Assembly: GCF_010560025.1 (NCBI RefSeq)
Contig: NZ_SAIY01000004.1
Location: 372,001 to 436,000, forward strand
DNA: 64,000 nt
Source: Verrucosispora sioxanthis
GTDB taxonomy: Bacteria; Actinomycetota; Actinomycetes; Mycobacteriales; Micromonosporaceae
Direction of reading: 5' to 3'
Part shown: positions 43,110 through 51,370 of the stretch, one piece after another
How the letters are laid out: every line of letters starts with the position of its first letter
Numbering within the stretch: position 1 is the first letter of the stretch
The notes under the pieces: model-generated
The model's database searches: none
What the model was told of the DNA's origin: nothing
The model's input: the letters and a program-made list of their open reading frames with translations, nothing else
Translations under genes and position numbers: made by a program

Positions 43110-44123
43110 TCAGCAGTACGCCGGCTCGCCCCCGGAACGCAGCGTCTCCAGCGCGTCCAACGCCTCGTCGAGCGAGCCCACCTTCACCAACGGCAGGTCC
43201 GGCTGCCGGTTACGCACCGCCTCGGCGCAGTTGGCCGCCGGTACCAGGAACGTGGTCGCGCCGGCCTGCTTCGCGCCGACCAGTTTCTGCGGGATCCCGC
43301 CGATCGGGCCGACCTGCCCGGCGTCGTCGATGGTGCCGGTGCCGGCGATGATCCGACCGCCGGTCAGGTCGTCCGCGGTCAGCTTGTCGATGATGCCCAG
43401 GGCGAACATCAGCCCCGCGCTCGGACCACCGATGTCCTTCAGGTCGAAGGAGAGGGTGAACGGGTGCGGCTGCTGCTGCTCGATCTCGATGCCGATCCGG
43501 GGCCGACCGTCCTGCTCCTGACTGGTGATGGTGTCGGTCCGCGCGGTGCCGTCCCGGGTGTACCCGATCCGCAGCGCCGTGCCCGCCGGCCTGGCCCGGA
43601 CCAGGTCGGTCAGCCGGGAGGCGAACGGCACTGGTTCACCGTCGACCGAGGTGACCACGTCACCGGGGCGCAGCACGCCGGCCGACGGCCCGTCGGCGGC
43701 CACCGTCTTGACCACGACCTGCACCTCGTACCCGAGTTCCCGCAGCGCGGCGGTCTCCGCGCTGGTCTGCGAGACCTGGAAGTCCTCGGCGTTGCGCTGT
43801 TCCACCTCTTCCTGGGTCTCCCCCGGCGGGTAGACCAGTTCTCGCGGCACCACGGCCTGATCGTCGGAGAGCCAGCCCTGGATCGCCGAGCGGAGCTTGA
43901 CGCCGGGCTGCACCCCCACCGTCGTCAGCCGCAGCTGGCCGGCGGAGGTCGAAGTCTCCCGGCCGGTGACCTGGATGACCTCCTTGCCGTCCGCCTGGCC
44001 CAGCGTGTCGACGGTCGGGCCGGGACCGAGCACCACGTACGGAACGGGCGCGCCGAGCACCCCGATGCTGAGCAGTGCGGTGAGCAGGGCACCGAGCAGG
44101 ACGGTCAGGCCGCGACGTCTCAT
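43110..44123 (-). CDS. YlbL-type PDZ/Lon-like secreted serine protease
   Basis: 337 aa. An N-terminal signal anchor (LTVLLGALLTALLSIGVLG) leads to VPYVVLGPGPTVDTLG, a PDZ domain (about 130-200, DGPSAGVLRPGDVVTSVDG) and a Lon-like proteolytic domain. The Ser-Lys dyad has its serine in IGGPSAGLMFALG (about 255) and Lys in IPQKLVGAKQAG (about 297). The family acts outside the membrane. It lies between the UPF0182 gene and a metalloprotease, as in Rv3193c-Rv3195. Confidence 0.92.
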   Translation of the reverse strand: MRRRGLTVLLGALLTALLSIGVLGAPVPYVVLGPGPTVDTLGQADGKEVIQVTGRETSTSAGQLRLTTVGVQPGVKLRSAIQGWLSDDQAVVPRELVYPPGETQEEVEQRNAEDFQVSQTSAETAALRELGYEVQVVVKTVAADGPSAGVLRPGDVVTSVDGEPVPFASRLTDLVRARPAGTALRIGYTRDGTARTDTITSQEQDGRPRIGIEIEQQQPHPFTLSFDLKDIGGPSAGLMFALGIIDKLTADDLTGGRIIAGTGTIDDAGQVGPIGGIPQKLVGAKQAGATTFLVPAANCAEAVRNRQPDLPLVKVGSLDEALDALETLRSGGEPAYC

Positions 44124-44238
44124 GCGGCAGAGCGTACCGATCCCGGTCGCGGCGCCCGGCCGGCACGAGGCACGACTTCGCCCTCAGCGCAACCGCGGTG
44201 ACGGCGGCCCGGGGCCGAGCGCGCGTACCGTAGACGTC

Positions 44239-45537
44239 GTGCCTGATATTCCGTTCGGTTTCGCGCTACCGGGTGGGCAGCCGCCCGACCCCAACGACCC
44301 TGCGCAGATGCAGCAGTTCATGTCGCAGTTGCAGCACCTGCTCTCCGCGTCGGGCAGCGGGCCGGTCAACTGGGACCTGGCCCGTCAGGTGGCGGCCAGC
44401 CAGCTCGCCGCGGCGGGCGACCCGGCGGTCAGCCCCTACGAGCGCCACGCGGTCGAGGAGGCGCTGCGCATCGCCGACCTCTGGCTGGAGCCGGCCTCCG
44501 CGCTGCCCTCGGGCATCCGGAACACGGTGTCCTGGAACCGCAACGAGTGGATCTTCAGAACGCTCGACGTCTGGCGCAAGCTGTGCGACCCGGTGGCCAG
44601 CCGGATGGTCGGCGCGATGGGTGACCTGGTCCCGCCGGAGGCCCGGGCCCAGCTCGGCCCGATGCAGTCGATGGTCGCCACCCTCGGTGGCGCGCTCTTC
44701 GGCGGCCAGCTCGGTCAGGCCCTCGGGTCGCTCGCCGCGGAGGTGCTCTCCGCCGGCGACATCGGTCTGCCGCTCGGACCGGCCGGCACGGCCGCGCTCA
44801 TCCCCGCCAACATCAAGGCGTACGGCGAGGGTCTGGAGCTGCCCGAGGACGAGGTCCGCCTCTACGTGGCCCTGCGGGAGGCGGCGCACCAGCGGCTTTT
44901 CGAGCATGTCCCGTGGCTGCGGGGGCACGTCCTCAACGCCGTCGAGACGTACGCCGCCGGCATCCGGGTGAATCGGGAGGCGATCGAGGAGGCGATGGGG
45001 CGGGTCGACCCGACCGACCCGGAGTCGATGCAGGCGATCGCCCTGGAAGGGATCTTCACACCGGAGGACAGCCCGACCCAGAAGGCCTCGCTGGCTCGGC
45101 TGGAGACGGCCCTCGCCCTGGTGGAGGGTTGGGTCTGCCACGTGGTCGACGGGGCGGCCGCCGGCCGGCTGCCGAACGTCGTGGCGCTGGGCGAGGCGTT
45201 CCGCCGCCGCCGGGCGGCCGGTGGACCGGCCGAGCAGACCTTCGCGGCCCTGGTCGGATTGGAGCTGCGGCCCCGTCGGCTGCGCGAGGCCGCGGCGCTC
45301 TGGGCGGCGCTCACCGAGCACCGGGGGATCGCCGGCCGGGACGCGCTGTGGGGGCACCCCGACCTGCTTCCCTCCGACGACGACTTCGCCGACCCGGTGG
45401 CCTTCGCCATGGCCGACGTGGATCTGATGACCGAGTTGGAGAGCTTCGACTTCTCCGCGCCGGGTGGCCCGGAGGAGAAGGCTCCGGGCGACACGGAGCG
45501 CCCCGACGACGCCGAGGGCGGCGAGGGCCGCAGCTGA
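44239..45537 (+). CDS. DUF2342-family zinc-dependent metalloprotease-like protein
   Basis: 432 aa from GTG 44239. The Gly/Pro N-terminus (PFGFALPGGQPPDPNDP) and the conserved ALREAAHQRLFEHVPWLRGHV segment (His-containing putative active-site helix, about 213-234) match the actinobacterial family annotated as zinc-dependent metalloprotease, once linked to F420 genomes. There is no signal peptide. The C-terminal tail is acidic. Protease activity is a family label and has not been shown here. It is divergent from the YlbL gene. Confidence 0.85.
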   Translation: MPDIPFGFALPGGQPPDPNDPAQMQQFMSQLQHLLSASGSGPVNWDLARQVAASQLAAAGDPAVSPYERHAVEEALRIADLWLEPASALPSGIRNTVSWNRNEWIFRTLDVWRKLCDPVASRMVGAMGDLVPPEARAQLGPMQSMVATLGGALFGGQLGQALGSLAAEVLSAGDIGLPLGPAGTAALIPANIKAYGEGLELPEDEVRLYVALREAAHQRLFEHVPWLRGHVLNAVETYAAGIRVNREAIEEAMGRVDPTDPESMQAIALEGIFTPEDSPTQKASLARLETALALVEGWVCHVVDGAAAGRLPNVVALGEAFRRRRAAGGPAEQTFAALVGLELRPRRLREAAALWAALTEHRGIAGRDALWGHPDLLPSDDDFADPVAFAMADVDLMTELESFDFSAPGGPEEKAPGDTERPDDAEGGEGRS

Positions 45538-45566
45538 TCGGCGGTCGCGGGAACGGTGCGCCGGTG

Positions 45567-46253
45567 TCAGCCGCTGTGGCCGGCACCGGACAGCAGTGAC
45601 CGGGTGTGCTCCCAGCCGCTCAGGGCCGGATCGAGCCGGGCCAGATCCGCCGGGCCGCGCAGCCGGTGCCAGGAAGGGGTCACCGCGAGGTCGCCCGGGC
45701 GGGGTGCCGCCGCCCGAACGGTCGCCGGCACCGTGGCGTCCATGTCCAGCGGCGGCAACCAGGACGGCACCGGTAGCCGGGCCGCCACTCCGAGCAAGCC
45801 GGGCAGACCACCCTCGGCCGGGGCGAGGGCGACCGGCCGGCTGGTCAGCGGTCGAAGCAGCTTGCCGACGGTGAGTCCGGGCAGGTCGGGTGCGTCCCCC
45901 GCGACGACCGCCACCTGCTCGTAGCCGTCGTTCGTCGCCGAGGTTGGTTCGCCCGCCGGCCCGGCGCCGGGCGACGGGTCCGTGCCGAACGGAGTCCGGG
46001 CGGCGGACAGAGCGGCGAACACCGCGTTCGGGCTCGGCTCGGGCACCTCGTACACCCTCGTGCCGGGCCAGATCACCTCGTCGGCCAGCCAGCGGTCGGC
46101 GCTCGTGACCGCCACCGCGGTGTCCACTTCGTTGAGCATGGCGAGCAGATCCACCACGTCCTCGGCGAGCGCGCTGCGCCACCGCACCGGGTCGACACCG
46201 GGTGGTGCCCAGGCGATCGGCGCGAGCAACGCCACGACCACACGTCGAGCCAT
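45567..46253 (-). CDS. GT-A-like (DUF2064/CofC-type) protein
   Basis: 228 aa from ATG 46253. It has a Rossmann-like start (RRVVVALLAPIAWAPPGVDPVRW) and the pattern AVVAGDAPDLPGLTVGKLLRPL, which resembles the nucleotide-sugar/guanylyl transferase core (GDxPxL). Later ALAPAEGGLPGLLGVAARLP matches the AP..DGG loop of such enzymes. The gene resembles an uncharacterised actinobacterial gene next to the DUF2342 gene. The similarity is weak and the reaction is unknown. Confidence 0.65.
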   Translation of the reverse strand: MARRVVVALLAPIAWAPPGVDPVRWRSALAEDVVDLLAMLNEVDTAVAVTSADRWLADEVIWPGTRVYEVPEPSPNAVFAALSAARTPFGTDPSPGAGPAGEPTSATNDGYEQVAVVAGDAPDLPGLTVGKLLRPLTSRPVALAPAEGGLPGLLGVAARLPVPSWLPPLDMDATVPATVRAAAPRPGDLAVTPSWHRLRGPADLARLDPALSGWEHTRSLLSGAGHSG

Positions 46254-46285
46254 TCACCGACCCTACCGCCGCGATACCTCGACGC

Positions 46286-46807
46286 TCAGGGGGTGCCGGC
46301 GACGGCCGCCACACCCTCCAGGTAACCACGCGCCCGTTCGGTCTTCGGGTACCTGCCGACCAGCGCCCAGAACTGTGTGTTGTGGCTGGGCACGATGAGG
46401 TGGACCAGCTCGTGCAGGAGCACGTAATCGATCACCCAGTCGGGCATCTCCTGGATGCGGTGGGACAACCGGATCGAGCGGTCCGCCGGCGTGCAGGAGC
46501 CCCACCGCCCGTTCTGGTTGTTCACCCACCGGACGCTGGCCGGCAGCGCCTGGTCGCCGTACTCGGTGAGATACAGCTTGATCAACCGACCGGCGCGGGC
46601 CAGCAGTTCGGCGTCGGAGCGGACCAGGCGCCCCTCGCGGGCCGCCAGCCGGGCGAGCATCCGGTCGACCCACTCGCTCTCCTCGGCCCGGGAGAACTGA
46701 TCGGGTATGAGAACCACGACCCGCTCCCCGTCGCGGTAGGCGGACACCGTGCGTCGCCGGCGCTGGCTGCGCCGTACCTCGACGACCGGCTTCCGCGGCC
46801 CAGCCAT
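46286..46807 (-). CDS. YgjP-like (WLM/DUF45) metallopeptidase
   Basis: 173 aa from ATG 46807. The zinc motif is HELVHLIVPSH (HExxH plus third His, about 137-147) followed by NTQFWALVGRYPK. Also typical is the WGSCTPADRSIRLSHRI block (about 108-124). It is a soluble intracellular protein. The substrates are unknown. An upstream in-frame extension lacks similarity. Confidence 0.9.
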   Translation of the reverse strand: MAGPRKPVVEVRRSQRRRRTVSAYRDGERVVVLIPDQFSRAEESEWVDRMLARLAAREGRLVRSDAELLARAGRLIKLYLTEYGDQALPASVRWVNNQNGRWGSCTPADRSIRLSHRIQEMPDWVIDYVLLHELVHLIVPSHNTQFWALVGRYPKTERARGYLEGVAAVAGTP

Positions 46808-47340
46808 CAGTGGACCGCGCAGCCTCGGTTTGCTGTCACGATGGCAAGCTAATGCGTTGTGACCAGGGGTCCGCAAGAGTCAACCCCCCGACACGCGTCC
46901 GGAAAATGGGGATTGGTCGCCAGGAGTCCAGAAAAATTTCTTGCCAAACCCGGGGTGGCCGTCACGGTCACCCTTCGTGGTGGCCGGGGAGGTGTCACAC
47001 CCGGACCGACCAACACGGTAAGTGATCATCGTCGGGCGGCTCAAATCGGGGTCCCGCACCCGCCTCGGCGGCACCACCAGCGCAATTGCGAGGTACCGGT
47101 CGGCGTGTCCCCGGCAAACTGACCTATCTAACCCAATTCGACGTGCACACTCTCGACGTCGCCTTGCTCACAGTGGCAATGCGCAGCTGACATGGAACCG
47201 CCCACACCTGGGTAGGGTCCGCCAACCGGTGGTCACGTAGGTGGCCGCCGGACAGGACCGGCGCCGGGCGCCCTGAGCGACCGCCACCGGAGACCCACCG
47301 GGTCGTTATCGACCGGTGGACGACACGAGGAGGGCACACC
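46808..47340. other. 533-base intergenic region
   Basis: Locally AT-richer and without a convincing ORF on either strand. It contains AAAAATTTCTTG near 46930 and TATCTAACCC near 47125, possible promoter parts. An imperfect hairpin (CCACCGGGTCG / CGACCGGTGG, 47297-47321) lies just before the DUF5679 ribosome site GAGGAGGG. A small RNA cannot be excluded. Confidence 0.4.
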
Positions 47341-47508
47341 GTGGCCGACCAGGCCCAGACCTACAACGGTTACTGCGTCAAGTGCAAGGAGAAGCGGGAC
47401 TTCGAGGGCCGTGTCGAGGTCTCGAAGACCGGCATGAACATGGCCAAGGGCAAGTGTCCGGTATGTGGCACAACAGTGAACCGCATCCTGGGCAAGGCGA
47501 AGGTCTGA
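47341..47508 (+). CDS. DUF5679-like small zinc-ribbon protein (55 aa)
   Basis: GTG 47341 after GAGGAGGG. The 55-residue product has two Cys pairs: GYCVKCKEKRDFEG and GKCPVCGTTVNRILG, with a basic linker VSKTGMNMAKGK between. It is well conserved across actinobacteria and resembles the rubredoxin/zinc-ribbon fold; the function is unknown. It is followed by a very strong terminator, so it is expressed as a stand-alone short transcript. Confidence 0.9.
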   Translation: MADQAQTYNGYCVKCKEKRDFEGRVEVSKTGMNMAKGKCPVCGTTVNRILGKAKV

Positions 47509-47521
47509 CGAACACGTACCT

Positions 47522-47554
47522 GGACGGGGGGTGGCCTGCGGCCACCCCCCGTCC
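47522..47554 (+). terminator. Terminator after DUF5679 gene
   Basis: GGACGGGGGGTGGCC (47522-47536) pairs perfectly with 47540-47554 around TGC, 14 bases after the stop. Confidence 0.88.
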
Positions 47555-47701
47555 GTGCGCGCGGTGACTGTCAGCCCACCGACAGCACCACTCGTAGGCT
47601 GTGGATAACTCGCCGAATCCTGTGGACAACCCAGGATCTGGGTTCAACCACCTGTGGACAACGATCGACGGACAGCGCGGATGCGGTCACTATTCGTGTC
47701 C

Positions 47702-48746
47702 ATGACGCGAACCGCCGAACTTCCGCCGTCTCCCCGTCCCTGTCTACTACCGGGGCTCGCCCGTCTCTGGCGCGACCGGCACACCCTTCAGCTCGGCCTC
47801 GGCCGAGAGCGGGCGGTCCTGGTCGAGGTGGCCGACCCCCGGGCGGTCCGGCTGCTCGACCTGCTCGACGGCACCCGCAGCGAGCGGCAGGTGCTGGCCG
47901 GAACGGACGTCCGCCCGGACCACGCTCGTGCCCTGCTCGACGCCCTGCGTACCGCCGGTCTGGTGGTGCCGGCGCACACCCTCCTGCCCCGGGATCTCAC
48001 CGGACCACGACGGACGCGGCTCGCCGCCGAGGCCGGTGCGCTGGCGATGGCAACCGCCCGACTTCCGGGCACCCCTGCCCAGCTGCTCCGACGCCGCCTG
48101 GCGGCCCGAGTGACGATCACCGGCGGCGGTCCGCTCGGTCCCGCCATCGCGGTCGCGCTGGCCCAGGCGGGCGTCGGTCATGTCCACCCCGACCTGCCCG
48201 GAGCGGTCCGTCCGCTCGATCTCGTCGGCACCGGGATCGCCGCCACGGAGATCGGGCGTCCGCTCGACGCGGCGACCCGGGCAGCGGTCCAGCGGCCGCC
48301 CCGGGCACCGGCACCGGCCCACTGCGGCGACCCGTCCCGACCTGGTGGTGCAACTCGGCTCCGACCGGCCGGCCGCGCTGCTGGCCGCGGGGCATGCCCA
48401 ACGGCGACAACCGCACCTGCTGGTGGACGTCCACGAGGGGATCCCGGCGGTCGGCCCGCTGGTCCGTCCGCCGGTCGGTCCCTGTCTGCGTTGTCTCGAC
48501 CTGCACCGGGCCGACCGGGATCCCGGCTGGCCGGCGCTCGCGGCCCAACTCGCCAGCACCCCGCCCGCCACGGCCTGCGCCGTGAGTCTGCTGCTGACCG
48601 CGACCGGGTACGCCGTCGGCGAGGCACTGAGCCAGCTCGACGGCGGCACCCCCGAAACCCTCGGCGGGTCGGTCGAGGTGGTGGCCCCGGGCACCCTCCG
48701 GCGACGCTACTGGCCGCCGCACCCGCGCTGCCGGTGCGGCGGGTGA
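47702..48746 (+). pseudogene. ThiF/E1-like (TOMM cyclodehydratase-type) protein, frameshifted
   Basis: From ATG 47702 one frame encodes PRPCLLPGLARLWRDRHTLQ, the small N-terminal domain (RLLDLLDGTRSERQVL) and the nucleotide-binding VTITGGGPLGPAIAVALAQAG up to about 48290. From about 48335 another frame continues RPDLVVQLGSDRPAALLA, HLLVDVHEGIPAVGPLVRP, PCLRCLDLHRADRD and ends at 48746 with a Cys-rich CRCGG. Reading AAPGTGTGPLRR in the third frame between them suggests two single-base losses about 40 bases apart. The family makes or binds thiazole/oxazole-modified peptides, but no precursor gene is visible nearby. It precedes the ABC1 kinase gene by 70 bases. Confidence 0.75.
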
Positions 48747-48816
48747 GTCGGTGCACAGGTAGCGCGGGTACGGCTGACGGCAGCAGCGGGCCGGCCGAGT
48801 CGGTAACAATGAGCAA

Positions 48817-50145
48817 GTGACCGACATCCCGCGCCGGGCCGTGTCCCGCACCGCCAAGCTCGCCGCTCTGCCGCTCGGCTTCGCCGGCCGGACCGTCCTC
48901 GGCATGGGAAAGCGCGTCACCGGGCTCGCCTCCGACGTGATCTCCGCCGAGATCCAGCAACGCACGGCCGAGCAGTTGTTCAGCGTCCTCGGCCAGCTCA
49001 AGGGTGGGGCGATGAAGTTCGGTCAGGCGCTGTCGGTGTTCGAGGCCGCCCTTCCGGAGGAGATAGCCGCGCCCTACCGGCAGGCGCTCACCAAACTCCA
49101 GGAGGCCGCGCCGCCGCTGCCTGCCGCCAGCGTGCACAAGGTGTTGGCCGAGCAGTTGGGGCCGGCGTGGCGGGACCGGTTCGTGAGCTTCGACGATTCC
49201 CCGGCCGCCGCGGCGAGCATCGGGCAGGTGCACCGGGCGGTGTGGCGGCTGCCGGACGGCACCGGCCGGAACGTCGCCGTGAAGATCCAGTATCCCGGCG
49301 CGGGCGACGCCCTCCTCGCCGACCTCAAGCAGCTCTCCCGGCTGGGGGGCATGTTCCGGGCCATCCAGCCCGGGCTGGACATCAAGCCCCTCCTGGCCGA
49401 GCTGCGGGAGCGGATCACCGAGGAGCTGGACTACGAGTTGGAGGCGGAGTCACAGCGAGCCTTCGCCGCCGGATACGCCGACGATCCGGAGATCTACGTG
49501 CCGGATGTCTTCCACGCCTCGCCTCGGGTCCTGGTCACCGAGTGGATAACGGGCACCCCATTGGCCGACATCATCCGGTCCGGCACCGAGGAGCAGCGCG
49601 ACGAGGCGGGTCGGTTGATGGCCACCCTGCACCTCTCCGCGCCGGCGCGGACCGGGCTGCTGCACGCCGACCCGCATCCGGGAAACTTCCGCCTGCTGCC
49701 CGACGGCCGACTCGGCGTGATCGACTTCGGCGCGGTGGCCCGGATGCCGGACGGTACGCCGGAGCCGATCGGCCGCATCGCCGGACTGGCCCTGCGCGGT
49801 GACGCCGGCGAGGTGGAGGCCGGGCTGCGGGCCGAGGGCTTCGTCAGTGGCACGGAGCCGATCGACGCTCACGCGCTGCTGGAGTTCCTCCGTCCGATGC
49901 TGGAGCCGATCGCCGCCGACGAGTTCCGGTTCACCCGGGCCTGGCTGCGTGCCGAGGCCACCCGGCTGGCCAGCCCGCGCTCCCCGGCGTACCAGTTCAG
50001 CCGACAGCTCAACCTGCCGCCGTCCTACCTGCTCATCCATCGGGTGACGCTCGGGTCGATCGGGGTGCTGTGCCAGTTGGAGGCCAAGGCGCCCTACCGG
50101 GGCATCCTGGAGCGCTGGTTGCCGGGATTCGCCCCGGTCGGCTGA
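48817..50145 (+). CDS. ABC1/UbiB-family atypical kinase
   Basis: 442 aa from GTG 48817. The ABC1 KxGQ motif is in GGAMKFGQALSVFEAALPEE (about 64-83), the A-rich loop AAAASIGQVHRA (about 130), the catalytic region LLHADPHPGNF (about 286) and metal-binding VIDFGAVARM (about 302). No membrane helix is seen at the C-terminus. The family supports lipid/quinone metabolism. It is the neighbour of whiB7 in M. tuberculosis (Rv3197) too. Confidence 0.93.
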   Translation: MTDIPRRAVSRTAKLAALPLGFAGRTVLGMGKRVTGLASDVISAEIQQRTAEQLFSVLGQLKGGAMKFGQALSVFEAALPEEIAAPYRQALTKLQEAAPPLPAASVHKVLAEQLGPAWRDRFVSFDDSPAAAASIGQVHRAVWRLPDGTGRNVAVKIQYPGAGDALLADLKQLSRLGGMFRAIQPGLDIKPLLAELRERITEELDYELEAESQRAFAAGYADDPEIYVPDVFHASPRVLVTEWITGTPLADIIRSGTEEQRDEAGRLMATLHLSAPARTGLLHADPHPGNFRLLPDGRLGVIDFGAVARMPDGTPEPIGRIAGLALRGDAGEVEAGLRAEGFVSGTEPIDAHALLEFLRPMLEPIAADEFRFTRAWLRAEATRLASPRSPAYQFSRQLNLPPSYLLIHRVTLGSIGVLCQLEAKAPYRGILERWLPGFAPVG

Positions 50146-50163
50146 CCCGGACATGACGACGGC

Positions 50164-50190
50164 GGGCGGGGACCACATCGGTCCCCGCCC
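50164..50190 (+). terminator. Terminator after ABC1 kinase
   Basis: GGGCGGGGACC (50164-50174) pairs with 50180-50190, 5-nt loop, 18 bases beyond the stop; it may also serve the convergent small gene. Confidence 0.85.
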
Positions 50191-50209
50191 ACCGTCTGCG
50201 GTATTCGTC

Positions 50210-50359
50210 CTACAGAACGCCCAGCTCGCGGGCTGACCGGGCACGGCCGGTCATGGCGATGGTGCGGGCGGATCGGGTTGCCTCAGTGCTCGTGGTGGTG
50301 CGACCGGCCTGAGGCCGGAGCATTCGAGCCCTCGACAACGCTTCGTGGAGTAGGTACAT
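50210..50359 (-). CDS. Small basic protein downstream of whiB7 (49 aa)
   Basis: ATG 50359 has GGAG five bases upstream and gives MYLLHEALSRARMLRPQ followed by a Thr/Ser/Arg-rich tail. Small proteins with a Y/HLLHEALARAR start are common in actinobacteria. An in-frame ATG at 50386 has no ribosome site. It lies 88 bases after whiB7 on the same strand with no terminator between, so it may be cotranscribed. The function is unknown. Confidence 0.6.
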   Translation of the reverse strand: MYLLHEALSRARMLRPQAGRTTTSTEATRSARTIAMTGRARSARELGVL

Positions 50360-50447
50360 CTCGGCTCCGTTCGGAAGGTGCAGCATGGTGGTCAGCTTTC
50401 GGTCGGCCGGTGCGACACCGGCGGGGTTGGTCCGGATCGGGAACATG

Positions 50448-50813
50448 TCAGGCAGCCAGCCGGACAGCGCTGCGCGACGGGGCGAGACCATTGGCCGCCA
50501 GTCGCGCCTCGGCCTCGACCCGCAGCTCGGCGTCACGGGCGAGGTCCTCCTTGCGCGGACGACCACGGGGCCGCTTGCGCGGAACGACCGCGCCACGCTC
50601 GAAGATCTCGCCGCCCCAGACGCCCCACGGCTCGGCCCGCTCGACCGCGCCGGCCAGGCACTCGACGCGCAGCGGGCAGTCCCCGCAGAGCGACTTGGCC
50701 AGTTCCAGCTCGGTGGGCGAGTCGGAGAACCACAGGTCGGGGTCGAACTTCCGGCAGGGCAGGTTCGCCTCCATCTCGACGCTCAGGTCGAGCGGGGCCA
50801 GCGCCAGACTCAT
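50448..50813 (-). CDS. whiB7: WhiB7 antibiotic-response regulator
   Basis: 121 aa from ATG 50813. Fe-S cysteines: LPCRKFDPDLWFSD, then CGDCPLRVEC; turn EPWGVWGGEIFERG. The AT hook RGRPRKED (about 89) is diagnostic of WhiB7/WblC. The family binds SigA and activates AT-rich promoters of ribosome-protection, efflux and resistance genes on antibiotic stress, including its own. It lies between an ABC1 kinase and uvrD2 exactly as in mycobacteria. It is controlled by the long leader with a terminator described separately. Confidence 0.97.
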   Translation of the reverse strand: MSLALAPLDLSVEMEANLPCRKFDPDLWFSDSPTELELAKSLCGDCPLRVECLAGAVERAEPWGVWGGEIFERGAVVPRKRPRGRPRKEDLARDAELRVEAEARLAANGLAPSRSAVRLAA

Positions 50814-50877
50814 CGCCCGGTCACCTCTCTCTCGCTGCGATCTCGTGGATCGCTGTTCCGACGTACTTCGGCGGTGC

Positions 50878-50924
50878 AAAAAAAACTGAGGCCGCGGATC
50901 CCGGTGTGCGGGTTCCGCGGCCTC
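50878..50924 (-). terminator. Intrinsic terminator/attenuator in the whiB7 leader
   Basis: On the minus strand, GAGGCCGCGGA (50924-50914) pairs with TCCGCGGCCTC (50898-50888). The stem continues after a mismatch with 4 more pairs, a 5-nt loop, and is followed by AG and eight T (50885-50878). It lies 65 bases upstream of the whiB7 start and 23 bases after the leader ORF stop, so it can only act as an attenuator for whiB7. Confidence 0.92.
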
Positions 50925-50946
50925 GAGGTGAGCCGGTGGTCTGTGG

Positions 50947-51231
50947 TCAGACCGGTCTACCTCGAGGTGGAACACCGCGGACGTCCATCCGCTTGTTGGC
51001 GCCATCGACGCCCTTGCCCGTAAAGCCACTGCTCCCCTGGAGCCCGTTCGTGACCGGTGCGAGGATCAGCTCGGCCTGAATCTCGGCCCGGTGCACCTGC
51101 GGAGCCCACGGTCGCGCAGCGACGACGGTGGCCCGGACGTCCGCCAGCACGGCGACGGTCGTCGGGGCAGCCGACAGCGGAGCGACGGCAACGGGTAGCG
51201 CCGTCGGACGCTGGTAGATGTAGCTCTCCAT
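50947..51231 (-). CDS. Leader ORF upstream of whiB7 (94 codons)
   Basis: ATG 51231 with a strong GGAGG eight bases upstream; an in-frame GTG at 51255 is less likely. The product MESYIYQRPTALPVAVA continues Ala/Val-rich with no known domain. The last codons (PPRGRPV) overlap a CCTCGAGG palindrome. Its position between the promoter and the terminator marks it as the regulatory upstream ORF of whiB7, longer than those known in Mycobacterium or Streptomyces. It could still have a protein function of its own. Confidence 0.75.
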   Translation of the reverse strand: MESYIYQRPTALPVAVAPLSAAPTTVAVLADVRATVVAARPWAPQVHRAEIQAELILAPVTNGLQGSSGFTGKGVDGANKRMDVRGVPPRGRPV

Positions 51232-51322
51232 TGGTGCCACCTCCTTGACGTTCACTCGTGGTCGACCCGGACACAGACCCCGTGAGCAGCCCGAACAGGG
51301 CCCCCTTCCGAGGTGTGCCCTG

Positions 51323-51353
51323 AGGCTATGCCGGCCGGTGGGGCGAGGGCAAA
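51323..51353 (-). promoter_or_regulatory. Probable whiB7 promoter
   Basis: Minus-strand -35 TTTGCC (51353-51348) and -10 CATAGC/TAGCCT (51330-51323), 17-18 bp apart. An AT-rich stretch (GTTAATTCG and further TTTCTGAAT, 51354-51380) lies directly upstream of the -35, where WhiB7 is known to bind in mycobacteria. The start would be near 51316. Confidence 0.65.
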
Positions 51354-51370
51354 CGAATTAACGGCCAGAT

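Noticed and set aside
46859..47122. 87-codon ORF in the 533-base gap
   Set aside because: No ribosome site, His/Pro/Arg-rich composition and several equally long overlapping frames.
50384..50596. Longer version of the small gene after whiB7
   Set aside because: The upstream part is antisense-like to whiB7's frame composition and lacks a ribosome site; GGAG supports ATG 50359.
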